From SFLA01 sp045595165 (GTDB lineage: Bacteria; Bacillota; Clostridia; Oscillospirales; CAG-382): a stretch of DNA of 49,274 nt. The first letter of the stretch is position 1. The number at the start of each line of letters is the position of its first letter. Both the position numbers and the translations under genes were made by a program. The stretch is from positions 1 to 49,274 of the forward strand of contig JAZNZY010000036.1 in assembly GCA_045595165.1 (NCBI GenBank). The letters run 5' to 3'. Positions 30,753-38,813 of this stretch are shown one piece after another. Under the pieces are notes generated by a model. That model saw only the letters and a program-made list of their open reading frames with translations, did no database searches and was not told the origin of the DNA.

Positions 30753-33701
30753 ATGAATCCGGAACTTTATTGGCTTGAAGACCCGCAAACTTTTGAAGTT
30801 AACAGAGAAAAAGCACATTCCGATCACGTTTTTACGGTGAACGGCGTTTCTTCCCGTCAGTATCTTAACGGTGAGTGGCGGTTTGCATATACGGAAACGC
30901 CGCAAAACCGCCCTGAGCATTTTTACAAAGAGGATTTCTGCGTGGATAACTGGGCATCAGTTACCGTACCCGGTCATATTCAGCTTCAGGGATACGGCAA
31001 GCCTCAGTATACCAACATTCCCTACCCTTGGGAGGGAAGAGAATCCCTCGTGCCCCCTCAGATACCAAAGGAGTTCAATCCGGTAGGATCCTATGTCAAG
31101 TTTTTTGATTTTGAAAAAAACACCGCATACAAAAGAACTTACGTATCCTTTCAAGGCGTGGAAACTGCCTTTTACGTTTGGCTTAACGGACATTTTGTGG
31201 GCTACAGCGAAGACAGCTTCACTCCCGCCGAGTTTGATATTACACCTTATCTTAAAGAAAAGAACAACCGCCTTGCGGTAGAGGTATACCGATTCAGCAC
31301 CGCAAGTTGGCTGGAGGATCAGGACTTTTGGCGTTTTTCGGGAATCTTCAGAGACGTATATCTGTATTCCGTGTCCGATGCTCATTTAAGAGATGTTAAG
31401 GTTGTAGCGGATTACGATTATACAAACAAAAAAGGAATTCTATCCGTTGCCGCTGATATAATTTCAGATGGAGCACATAGCGTTTCATATTCTCTTGAAG
31501 ACCCTTTTTCAAATCAAGTATATGTAAGCGATACTTCTCCCGAAAATGTAGTTTTAGATTCCGTTTTGCCTTGGAGCGCAGAAGAACCTTACCTTTACAC
31601 CCTTACCGTAACGCTTTCCGCCAAAGACGGAAAAAACACCGAAATATCTTCAGTTAAGGTGGGCTTCCGTACCTTTGAGTTAAAGGACGGGCTGATGTGT
31701 CTTAACGGAAAACGTATAATCTTCAAGGGCGTTAACCGCCACGAATTCAATCCTTATACGGGAAGAAGTATAACCAAAGAAGATATGCTTTGGGATATGC
31801 GCTTTTTAAAGCAACACAATATAAACGCAGTCCGCACCAGCCATTACCCCAATAACAGCTATTGGTACGAATTGTGCGATGAATACGGAATCTATCTTAT
31901 TGATGAATCCAACCTCGAGACCCACGGCTCCTGGGGAAATATGGACGGTTCCAAATATGCGGTTCCCGACTCGCAGCCGTATTGGAGAGGCGCGGTTGTG
32001 GACAGAGCCCGCGCCATGTACGAACGGGACAAAAACCATCCTGCTATCCTTATCTGGTCTTGCGGAAACGAATCCCATTGCGGCGATAATATTCAGGCAA
32101 TGTCGGAGTTTTTCCACAAATCGGACAGCACCCGCCCGGTGCATTACGAGGGCGTGTTCGTAAACCGAAAATACGACCATATCACGGATATGGAAAGTCG
32201 TATGTACGCAAAGCCTTTTGAAATAGAGGAATATCTTAAAAAGGACACGGGCAAGCCTTACATAAGCTGTGAATATATGCACGCTATGGGAAATTCCTTG
32301 GGCGGAATGAAGCATTATACCGACCTTGAGGAAAAATATCCCGCGTATCAGGGCGGATTTATATGGGATTATATTGATCAGGCACTGTATCTTGACGGCA
32401 ACTTGGCGTGCGGCGGCGATTTTGATGACCGCGTAACAGATTACAGCTTTTGCACCAACGGTATAGTTTATGCTTCCCGCAACCCGTCCCCCAAGGTACA
32501 GGAAGCAAAGGCGCTGTATTCCAATATAAAATTGAAGGTTCAAAACGGTACGGTTATCGTAAACAATCAAAATCTGTTTGTAAATACGGACAATCTGGAA
32601 TTTAAGGTTATCCTTACGAGAGATGGCGAGCTTATTGCAGAGGAATCACATACCTTGTCCGTTCCGGCAGGAGAAACCGACACTTTCGATATCGGTATTT
32701 CCGTACCCCGCGAAGCAGGTGAGTACGTGTACACCGTTTCCGCCGTGCTTAAAGCGGATTGTCCTTGGGCGGAAAAGGGACACGAAATCGCTTTTGCCCA
32801 AGAAATTGTTAATATCCTTGGTGAAAAACGCTCTGCCGCTTTTGAAAAGCCCGTGCTTGTAAAGGATAATTCCTGTGTCGGCGTTCACGGAAAAGATTTT
32901 TCAATGCTGTTTGATAAACGGCAGGGAGGTATCGTTTCCCTTGTGTACGGAGACACGGAATATATAGTCCGTGCACCTAAAATAAGTTTTTGGCGTGCGC
33001 CTACGGATAATGATAAAGGCGCCGCAACTCCCGTAAAGGCCGCTGTGTGGAGCATTTGCAGCCGCTATGCTTCCCACCTCCCGTGGAGATTTGCCGTGGA
33101 AGAGATGGAGGATTCCTACCTGTTCACCTTTGTGTTCTCCACCCCTTATTTTGAATATAAAGTGATATATACTGCATTTTTTGATGGTTCCTTAAAGGTG
33201 CGGGCAGAGTATCCGGGGGCAGAGAATATGCCAATTCTTCCCGTGTTTGCTTTGGATATGCGTCTAAAAAAAGAGTACGGTAATTTCACTTATTACGGTA
33301 TGGGCCCGCAGGAAAATTATTCCGACCGTTTGGAAGGCGCCCGTCTGGGTGTATTCAACAGTACTGCGGCGGAAAACCTTTCCGGCTATCTTAACCCCCA
33401 GGAATGCGGAAACCGCACAGGGGTAAGATACCTTAACGTGTACGATTCAAACGGCAAGGGGCTTTCATTTAGTAAAACGGATGCTCCTTTTGAAATGAGC
33501 GTGCTTCCTTACAGTGCATACCAGCTTGAGGATGCGCTTTATCTTCACGATCTTCCCGCTCCCGCATACACTTGGGTTCGTATTGCCGCAAAGCAAATGG
33601 GCGTGGGAGGCGACGATACCTGGGGCGCCCCCGTCCACTCCGAATATCTTATCCCTTCGGATAAACCTCTTGCGCTGGAATTTGTAATAAACAGACTGTA
33701 A
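30753..33701 (+). CDS. lacZ: GH2 beta-galactosidase, LacZ type
   Basis: 982 aa from ATG 30753, preceded by AGGAG; a longer frame to 30669 lies inside the upstream gene. Domain order is sugar-binding jelly roll (about 40-215), immunoglobulin-like domain, catalytic TIM barrel (about 325-620), a second Ig-like domain and the C-terminal beta-galactosidase small-chain supersandwich (about 710-980). Catalytic residues are visible: acid/base Glu440 in CGNESHCGD and nucleophile Glu507 in CEYMHAMGNS. No signal peptide, so it hydrolyses imported galactosides in the cytoplasm. No lac permease is adjacent. Confidence 0.92.
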   Translation: MNPELYWLEDPQTFEVNREKAHSDHVFTVNGVSSRQYLNGEWRFAYTETPQNRPEHFYKEDFCVDNWASVTVPGHIQLQGYGKPQYTNIPYPWEGRESLVPPQIPKEFNPVGSYVKFFDFEKNTAYKRTYVSFQGVETAFYVWLNGHFVGYSEDSFTPAEFDITPYLKEKNNRLAVEVYRFSTASWLEDQDFWRFSGIFRDVYLYSVSDAHLRDVKVVADYDYTNKKGILSVAADIISDGAHSVSYSLEDPFSNQVYVSDTSPENVVLDSVLPWSAEEPYLYTLTVTLSAKDGKNTEISSVKVGFRTFELKDGLMCLNGKRIIFKGVNRHEFNPYTGRSITKEDMLWDMRFLKQHNINAVRTSHYPNNSYWYELCDEYGIYLIDESNLETHGSWGNMDGSKYAVPDSQPYWRGAVVDRARAMYERDKNHPAILIWSCGNESHCGDNIQAMSEFFHKSDSTRPVHYEGVFVNRKYDHITDMESRMYAKPFEIEEYLKKDTGKPYISCEYMHAMGNSLGGMKHYTDLEEKYPAYQGGFIWDYIDQALYLDGNLACGGDFDDRVTDYSFCTNGIVYASRNPSPKVQEAKALYSNIKLKVQNGTVIVNNQNLFVNTDNLEFKVILTRDGELIAEESHTLSVPAGETDTFDIGISVPREAGEYVYTVSAVLKADCPWAEKGHEIAFAQEIVNILGEKRSAAFEKPVLVKDNSCVGVHGKDFSMLFDKRQGGIVSLVYGDTEYIVRAPKISFWRAPTDNDKGAATPVKAAVWSICSRYASHLPWRFAVEEMEDSYLFTFVFSTPYFEYKVIYTAFFDGSLKVRAEYPGAENMPILPVFALDMRLKKEYGNFTYYGMGPQENYSDRLEGARLGVFNSTAAENLSGYLNPQECGNRTGVRYLNVYDSNGKGLSFSKTDAPFEMSVLPYSAYQLEDALYLHDLPAPAYTWVRIAAKQMGVGGDDTWGAPVHSEYLIPSDKPLALEFVINRL

Positions 33702-33706
33702 TCAAA

Positions 33707-33744
33707 AAAACTGCCGACACTTCGTTTGAAGTATCGGCAGTTTT
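33707..33744 (+). terminator. Terminator of the GHL10-GH2 operon
   Basis: AAACTGCCGA...ACTTC pairs with GAAGT...TCGGCAGTTT around a GTTT loop, with one internal mismatch, followed by TTGTTGT. It may also serve the converging gene at 33776. Confidence 0.75.
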
Positions 33745-33775
33745 GTTGTCGGGGTGATTTTTGCACCTTTGAAAC

Positions 33776-34312
33776 TTAAAAAATAATATGTCTGGAACTC
33801 CACAGATATATAAGCGTAGCCGCAGAAAGCAGAGTATAAACGGCGATCTGACATAGGGTGAATATCCAAAGAGGGGAAACTATACCCGTTACAATAAAAC
33901 AAAGCACGGGGTACGTTACCGACCAGACGAATAATGCGCAATGGGCAATCGTCATTTTGGTAAGTCCGGCTGCGTTTACTTTCCGCATTTCATATTTTCC
34001 CGCGATGGAAAGTAAGGGGAGGGGAATAAGCGCGAGTCCGAATATTACGTCGATTGTTGGCATTAAAGGAATAAAGAGATACTCCAGATGTGAATAGTCG
34101 GTACCGGTATTCAGATCCACCGCATAATGAACAGAAAGTATAAGAACGATTGCGTTTATAAAGCTCATTATTATAACCAATAGGTCTGCGGCAGTCATAA
34201 CGTAAGGAGCTATAATAATCCGACGGGATTTTTCTATTTCTATTATGTTTCCGCAAATAGGACATACTTCGGCATCATCGAATACATAGTTGTTACATCT
34301 GTTGCAAATCAT
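33776..34312 (-). CDS. Zinc-ribbon membrane protein of unknown function
   Basis: 178 aa. The N-terminus is a CxxC...CxxC zinc ribbon (Cys3, Cys6, Cys17, Cys20: CNRC and CPIC), followed by four hydrophobic helices at about residues 35-62, 82-105, 117-140 and 147-172. This architecture is common in Clostridia and has no fixed function. AAAGGAG lies before ATG 34312. It is transcribed alone from a consensus promoter. Confidence 0.7.
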   Translation of the reverse strand: MICNRCNNYVFDDAEVCPICGNIIEIEKSRRIIIAPYVMTAADLLVIIMSFINAIVLILSVHYAVDLNTGTDYSHLEYLFIPLMPTIDVIFGLALIPLPLLSIAGKYEMRKVNAAGLTKMTIAHCALFVWSVTYPVLCFIVTGIVSPLWIFTLCQIAVYTLLSAATLIYLWSSRHIIF

Positions 34313-34344
34313 AATTATACTCCTTTACTTTTGTTTATGTTAAT

Positions 34345-34373
34345 ATTATAACATAATCGCTACTTCGTGTCAA
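34345..34373 (-). promoter_or_regulatory. Consensus promoter of the zinc-ribbon membrane protein gene
   Basis: Minus strand TTGACA (34368-34373), 17-bp spacer, TATAAT (34345-34350): a perfect sigma-A match, the strongest promoter in the window. Confidence 0.85.
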
Positions 34374-34445
34374 CTTTTTTGTGTGTTTACCTTCTTAACG
34401 GAGAAAAACTGAATATGTAAAACCGTTTTTGGGGGCGTGAAAGGT

Positions 34446-34540
34446 ATGGACAAGAATCAGACCAACGCAAATGCGTAGAACAGCGTGAATACCCGGTCCG
34501 AGCATACCGGCTTGAGGATGCGCTTCACCTACACTTATGA
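34446..34540 (+). pseudogene. Possible broken small gene related to the Asn/Gln-rich peptide
   Basis: GGGGGCGTGAAAGGT precedes ATG 34446, much like the GGGGGTGAAAAT before the gene at 35803. The frame gives MDKNQTNANA and then TAG (34476-34478). In the +2 frame, 34475-34540 reads VEQREYPVRAYRLEDALHLHL and stop. A single frameshift would join the two into about 31 residues. The second part also resembles YSAYQLEDALYLHD in the beta-galactosidase at DNA level. Whether this is a decayed gene or two chance items is not settled. Confidence 0.35.
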
Positions 34541-34550
34541 TCAAAAACAC

Positions 34551-34584
34551 TAAGACGGCGGTCAAACAACCGCCGTCTTGATCT
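34551..34584 (-). terminator. Terminator of the amidohydrolase gene (possibly bidirectional)
   Basis: AAGACGGCGGT pairs with ACCGCCGTCTT (about 34551-34573). T6 lies on the plus-strand side; on the minus strand it directly follows the stop at 34588. Confidence 0.65.
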
Positions 34585-34587
34585 TTT

Positions 34588-35724
34588 TTAGTTATTTGCC
34601 GCAGGCCAAACTGTTTTTCCGTTTATTATTGTATACCGCACCTTTGAAAAAACATCAAAAGGGCTTCCGTCATATATCACCAAATCACCATCCTTGCCGT
34701 TTTTTATACTACCCAAGCGGTGGTCAACACGGCATATTTTGGCGGCATCAATGGTTATTGCCCGCAAAGCGTCGTATTCGCTTAACCCTTCCTTTGCCGC
34801 CAACGCGGCGCAGAGAGGGAGGTATTGTATGCGGGATACGGGGTGGTCTGTGGTTATTGCCACGGTAACGCCTTGCTTGCGCAAAACTCCCGAGGTTTTA
34901 AAATCCAACTGGCTTACCTCCTTTTTGTTTCTGGATGCAAGGGAAGGACCCACGATTGCCGGAAATCCGGAAGCGGCTATCTCTTTTGCAATAAGATGTC
35001 CTTCGGTGCAGTGATCCAAGGTTACGGAAATTCCGAATTCCTTGGCTATGCGAATTATTGTCAGTATATCATCTGCGCGGTGAACGTGGGCTTTCAGAGG
35101 GATTTTGCCTTCAAAAAGCGGGCGGTAGCATTCGTATCTGAAGTCTTTTTCACCGGTTTTTTCCAAATAGTTTTTTGCGTTAAAAAGCTCTTCTCGTATC
35201 ACGGCGGCGGTTCCCATTCGGGTGGAAGGAGTGTTTCCGTTGGAGCCGTAGTTGTTCATGGGGTTTTCTCCCAACGCTACCTTTATGGCGGCGGGGAACA
35301 GGACTATCATTTCGTCAATACATCTGCCCGAAGTTTTAATAAACACAAACTGCCCGCCCACGGGGTTTGCGCTTCCGGGACCCACCATCACTCCCGTGAT
35401 CCCTACAGCCAGCGCATTGTGAAAAGCGCTGTCCATAGGGTTTATTCCGTCAATTCCCCGTATCCACGGGGTAACGGGGGTGGTGCCTTCGTTGCTTTCA
35501 TCGTTTAAAGCCGTGCTTTTTTCTTCTGCGATCCCCAAATGGCTGTGGGCATCTATAAACCCCGGATATACCTGCAGGTTTGTTGCATCCAATACCCGCA
35601 TGTTTTCGTCGGGAGATATATTTTCGCTGATTTTTTCAATAATTCCGTTTTTTATCAGCAGATCCGCTTTTATGGGAAACTTACTTTCCATTGTATATAG
35701 AGTGCCGTTTTTAATTAAAAGCAT
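34588..35724 (-). CDS. Amidohydrolase-superfamily metal-dependent hydrolase
   Basis: 378 aa, cytoplasmic. It has the composite layout of cyclic amidohydrolases: N-terminal beta strands, VYPGFIDAHSHLG (HxH metal ligands, about residues 60-64), KAHVHRADD, LDHCTEGH and TTDHP (fourth ligand Asp), then a C-terminal GSIKNGKDGDLVIYDG strand region. It resembles imidazolonepropionase-related and D-aminoacylase-like proteins of Firmicutes with no assigned substrate. AAGGAGG precedes ATG 35724. It has no operon partner. Confidence 0.83.
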   Translation of the reverse strand: MLLIKNGTLYTMESKFPIKADLLIKNGIIEKISENISPDENMRVLDATNLQVYPGFIDAHSHLGIAEEKSTALNDESNEGTTPVTPWIRGIDGINPMDSAFHNALAVGITGVMVGPGSANPVGGQFVFIKTSGRCIDEMIVLFPAAIKVALGENPMNNYGSNGNTPSTRMGTAAVIREELFNAKNYLEKTGEKDFRYECYRPLFEGKIPLKAHVHRADDILTIIRIAKEFGISVTLDHCTEGHLIAKEIAASGFPAIVGPSLASRNKKEVSQLDFKTSGVLRKQGVTVAITTDHPVSRIQYLPLCAALAAKEGLSEYDALRAITIDAAKICRVDHRLGSIKNGKDGDLVIYDGSPFDVFSKVRYTIINGKTVWPAANN

Positions 35725-35802
35725 ATGTTTTTCCTCCTTTACGAATAGTCTTTGCTTAATCAGGTAAAACTATTCCCGAGCATTTATCAAGGGGGTGAAA
35801 AT

Positions 35803-35931
35803 ATGGATTACAACCAGAACAACAACCAGAACAACAACCAGAACAACGAAAGCAACAAGAACAAAAACAATAAGCAGAACCAGAACAACAACCAGAATAG
35901 CAAGAATAGCAAAGATAACAAAAACAAGTAA
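35803..35931 (+). CDS. 42-residue Asn/Gln/Lys-rich peptide
   Basis: A short gene with a strong ribosome binding site (AAGGGGGTGA, 7 nt before ATG 35803) and its own terminator 13 bp after the stop. The product begins MDYNQNNNQNNNQ and continues with NK, QN and SK pairs to NKNK; over half the residues are Asn or Gln and nearly all the rest Lys or Ser. No hydrophobic core, so it is probably disordered. Similar short Asn/Gln-rich proteins occur in Clostridia without known function. No clear promoter is seen in the 78 bp shared with the divergent amidohydrolase. Repeated AACAACCAG units suggest growth by slippage. Confidence 0.65.
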   Translation: MDYNQNNNQNNNQNNESNKNKNNKQNQNNNQNSKNSKDNKNK

Positions 35932-35943
35932 GCACGATCTATA

Positions 35944-35978
35944 AAAAATGCTCCGCAGATAAAAGCGGAGTATTTTTT
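35944..35978 (+). terminator. Terminator of the Asn/Gln-rich peptide gene
   Basis: AAATGCTCCGC pairs with GCGGAGTATTT (35946-35956 with 35965-35975), followed by T-rich sequence. Confidence 0.75.
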
Positions 35979-36062
35979 ATGTATCGGCAAAAAACAAAAG
36001 TTTGGTCGTTTATGTGCAAAATGCTGTTTTTACTATATTTTGAAGAAATTTGCGATAAATTG

Positions 36063-36092
36063 TTTACAAATGCGTATATGTTGTGGTAGAAT
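36063..36092 (+). promoter_or_regulatory. Probable promoter of the uracil permease-upp operon
   Basis: TTTACA (36063-36068), 18-bp spacer, TAGAAT (36087-36092). The leader to ATG 36149 is about 50 nt, too short for a PyrR-type attenuator, and no antiterminator/terminator pair was seen. Confidence 0.5.
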
Positions 36093-36148
36093 AAACGAAG
36101 TAAATATCTTTGGTCCTATGTAAAATAAATTCAAAGGAAGTAAAAGTT

Positions 36149-37525
36149 ATGGAAAAAAAGCTTGTTTATGATGTACATGAACGGCCACAATTCGGCAAAC
36201 TCATTGTTTTCGCCATTCAGCAGCTTCTTGCTATAATGGCTGCGACAATCGCTGTACCCGCAATAGTGGGTAATGGAATGTCTGCTTCTGCGGCGCTTTT
36301 CGGCGCAGGTATCGGTACGCTGGTATACCAGCTGTTCACCAAATTCCGCAGTCCCGTATTCCTCGGTTCCTCTTTTGCGTTTATCCCCTCAATGCTTGCA
36401 GCATTCGCAGGCGCAGTTTCCATGAATCTGGGCTATCTGGGCTTGGTTATCGGTGCGGTGTTCGCCGGGCTGGTTTACGTTGTTATCGCTATCGTAGTTA
36501 AATTGGTCGGTGTAAACTGGATCAACAAGCTTATGCCTGCCGCAGTTATCGGTCCCACCGTTGCGCTTATCGGGCTATCCCTTTCCGGCGCGGCTGTAAA
36601 GGACGTATTTTCTTACGGTCCTCAGACGGAAAACGGCGAGTTTATTATGAGTACCAATATCTGGGTATCGGTAATTTGTGCTCTCGTAACGTTTTTCGTT
36701 GTAATACTTTGCTCTACTTACGGCAAAAAGATGACAAAGCTTATCCCCTTTATCATCGGTATCCTTGCAGGATATGCGGTTGCTCTGATCTTTACGGTTA
36801 TCGGCTATGCCGCGGGCATAGATGCCATTAAGGTTATAGATTTCGCTCCTTTCCAAGCTCTGGTTGCAGACGGTGTAGGATTAAAGACCTTCCTTGCTGT
36901 GCCCGAATTCACCTTTATCAACGCTATAAACGGCGCAAAAGATTTTGAATGGAGCTATCTTGCAACTATCGCAGTTGCGTATATTCCCGTTGCTTTCGTA
37001 GTATTTGCAGAGCATATTGCGGACCACAAGAACCTTTCCTCTATAATCGATAAAGAACTTCTTGAGGATCCCGGTCTGCACCGCACCCTTCTCGGCGACG
37101 GTGTTGGCTCTATCGCAGGCGCATTCTTCGGCGGATGCCCCAACACTACTTACGGCGAATCCGTAGGTTGCGTAGCCATTACCCGCAATGCATCCGTGGC
37201 TACCATTACTACTACTGCAATTATATCGGTTCTCATCGCGTTCCTCTCTCCCTTCGTAGCATTTTTAGATTCCATCCCCGGCTGTGTAATGGGCGGCGTC
37301 TGCATCACTCTTTACGGCTTTATCGCTGTTTCCGGTCTTAGGATGATCCAGAAGATAGATCTTGAGAACAATGCAAATCTCTTTACCGTTTCCGCAATAC
37401 TTATTACGGGTATCGGCGGTATGGCAATGGCGATCGGTAAGGTGGCCATCTCCTCCACCGCGTGCGCACTTATACTCGGCATAATCGTAAATATCATTCT
37501 TAACAAGGGCAGGAAGAATAAATAA
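36149..37525 (+). CDS. uraA: Uracil permease (NCS2 family)
   Basis: 458 aa from ATG 36149, with AAAGGAAG upstream; an earlier frame start at 36110 lacks a ribosome binding site. About 14 membrane helices. NCS2 features include QQLLAIMAATIAVPAIVG, PVFLGSSFAFIP, PAAVIGPTVALIGLSLS, the transport motif FAEHIADH with its conserved Glu, and GCPNTTYGESVGC. The neighbour upp, overlapping by 1 bp, points to uracil as substrate: import followed by conversion to UMP. Xanthine transport is the family alternative. Confidence 0.9.
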   Translation: MEKKLVYDVHERPQFGKLIVFAIQQLLAIMAATIAVPAIVGNGMSASAALFGAGIGTLVYQLFTKFRSPVFLGSSFAFIPSMLAAFAGAVSMNLGYLGLVIGAVFAGLVYVVIAIVVKLVGVNWINKLMPAAVIGPTVALIGLSLSGAAVKDVFSYGPQTENGEFIMSTNIWVSVICALVTFFVVILCSTYGKKMTKLIPFIIGILAGYAVALIFTVIGYAAGIDAIKVIDFAPFQALVADGVGLKTFLAVPEFTFINAINGAKDFEWSYLATIAVAYIPVAFVVFAEHIADHKNLSSIIDKELLEDPGLHRTLLGDGVGSIAGAFFGGCPNTTYGESVGCVAITRNASVATITTTAIISVLIAFLSPFVAFLDSIPGCVMGGVCITLYGFIAVSGLRMIQKIDLENNANLFTVSAILITGIGGMAMAIGKVAISSTACALILGIIVNIILNKGRKNK

Positions 37526-38166
37526 TGAAAAAGTATGATAACGTGGTCATTTTCGACCATCCCCTTATAAGACACAAAATAGCCATCCTCCGCGATGAGA
37601 AGACCAGTATGAAGGAATTCCGCGAGCTGGTTGAGGAAATAACCACCCTTATGACATACGAAAGCCTTAAGGACGGCGTTCCCACCACCGAGGTTGAGGT
37701 AAAAACTCCTCTGGAAACCTGCACACAGCGCGTAGTGACCGATAATTCCATAGTTATCGTCCCCATTCTCCGCGCAGGCTTGGGTATGGTAAACGGCATA
37801 CACGTTTTGTTCCCCTCTGCCCGTGTGGGACATATCGGTATGTACCGCAACGAAGAAACCCTTGAGCCTTGCGAATACTACTGTAAGCTTCCCAAGGATA
37901 TAGACGATAAGCTGGTACTGCTTGTTGACCCTATGCTGGCAACCGGCGGCAGCGCTTGTGATGCTATCAACCTGCTTAAAAAGCACGGCTGCAAGCACAT
38001 TAAGTTTATGGCTATTATCGGCGCACCCGAGGGCGTTTCCAAGGTTGCTGAATCTCATCCCGATGTGGATATTTACGTTTCCACCCTTGACAGATGCCTT
38101 AACGAAAACGGCTACATTCTTCCCGGCTTGGGCGATGCAGGCGACAGACTCTTCGGCACAAAGTAA
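37525..38166 (+). CDS. upp: Uracil phosphoribosyltransferase
   Basis: 213 aa, normal length. It converts uracil and PRPP to UMP in pyrimidine salvage. RAGLGM, MYRNEETLEP, the PRPP loop DPMLATGGSA and the uracil-binding end GYILPGLGDAGDRLFGTK are all present. The ATG overlaps the permease stop (TAATG), so import and salvage are co-translated. Confidence 0.95.
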   Translation: MKKYDNVVIFDHPLIRHKIAILRDEKTSMKEFRELVEEITTLMTYESLKDGVPTTEVEVKTPLETCTQRVVTDNSIVIVPILRAGLGMVNGIHVLFPSARVGHIGMYRNEETLEPCEYYCKLPKDIDDKLVLLVDPMLATGGSACDAINLLKKHGCKHIKFMAIIGAPEGVSKVAESHPDVDIYVSTLDRCLNENGYILPGLGDAGDRLFGTK

Positions 38167-38179
38167 AATATTTCATTTA

Positions 38180-38210
38180 AAAACTCCCGTTTTGCGCAAG
38201 CGGGAGTTTT
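38180..38210 (+). terminator. Terminator of the uraA-upp operon
   Basis: AAAACTCCCG (38180-38189) pairs with CGGGAGTTTT (38201-38210), followed by GTGTTGC. The same hairpin and flank recur at 38720-38754. Confidence 0.8.
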
Positions 38211-38213
38211 GTG

Positions 38214-38242
38214 TTGCTTTTAAGAGTGAAATGTGATATACT
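38214..38242 (+). promoter_or_regulatory. Promoter of the membrane protein gene at 38276
   Basis: TTGCTT (38214-38219), 17-bp spacer, TATACT (38237-38242), beginning 4 bp after the preceding terminator stem. Confidence 0.55.
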
Positions 38243-38275
38243 GTTAACAGTACACAGAAAGGATGTGATACGGTA

Positions 38276-38695
38276 TTGGTTAAAAAAGTCTTAAAATATT
38301 CAGGATTATTTTTGGCAAGCATAATTATTTTGACCGGTATTCTATATTTAACTATTTGGGTTTGCTCGAATTTTGATGGTTTTAATGAACATATTTTCTG
38401 CTGTTTCTTGGGAGTACTGTTTTCTGTAATTGTTATCTTTTCAGAGAAAAAATTGGTTTCCAAATTCAAGTTAACAAAAAAATTATATTTACTTTCCACA
38501 GTATTCGTTCCTGCTGTTATTTATAATGTGGTTTACGTGATATTTAGGTGTTCAAATAACAACGGAAGTTTGCTTGATAAGACTCTCGGCGAAATATCAT
38601 TTTATCTCATATTTATGAGTTACGCCCTTGCTGTAGCATCAGCGGTTGTTGCGTTGATTAAGCTCATACAGCTTTTAATTAAGTCTTGTAAGTAA
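38276..38695 (+). CDS. Small membrane protein of unknown function
   Basis: 139 aa from TTG 38276; GAAAGGA lies about 13 nt upstream, a loose fit, so the start is uncertain. Four hydrophobic helices, at about residues 6-25, 36-52, 64-83 and 98-130. No family recognised. Codon use is more AT-rich than in its neighbours, which could mean recent acquisition. Flanked on both sides by the duplicated terminator-promoter segment. Confidence 0.55.
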   Translation: MVKKVLKYSGLFLASIIILTGILYLTIWVCSNFDGFNEHIFCCFLGVLFSVIVIFSEKKLVSKFKLTKKLYLLSTVFVPAVIYNVVYVIFRCSNNNGSLLDKTLGEISFYLIFMSYALAVASAVVALIKLIQLLIKSCK

Positions 38696-38719
38696 GAAAT
38701 AAACCACCTCGAAAATGCA

Positions 38720-38754
38720 AAAACTCCCGCTTTCTTTACGAAAACGGGAGTTTT
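38720..38754 (+). terminator. Terminator after the small membrane protein gene
   Basis: AAAACTCCCG (38720-38729) pairs with CGGGAGTTTT (38745-38754), followed by GTGTTGC. Confidence 0.8.
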
Positions 38755-38757
38755 GTG

Positions 38758-38786
38758 TTGCCATAAACACGAAAAAGTGTTATAAT
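38758..38786 (+). promoter_or_regulatory. Promoter of the lipoprotein-MATE operon
   Basis: TTGCCA (38758-38763), 17-bp spacer, TATAAT (38781-38786), followed by AAAGGAG ahead of ATG 38814. Confidence 0.75.
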
Positions 38787-38813
38787 CGGGCTAATGAAAG
38801 GAGATTATCCTGT

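Noticed and set aside
35808..35990. Minus-strand Leu/Phe/Trp-rich frame
   Set aside because: It is the complement of the Asn/Gln-rich peptide gene and has no ribosome binding site.
36093..36148. PyrR-type attenuator or riboswitch before the uracil permease
   Set aside because: The leader is about 50 nt and has no terminator/antiterminator pair.
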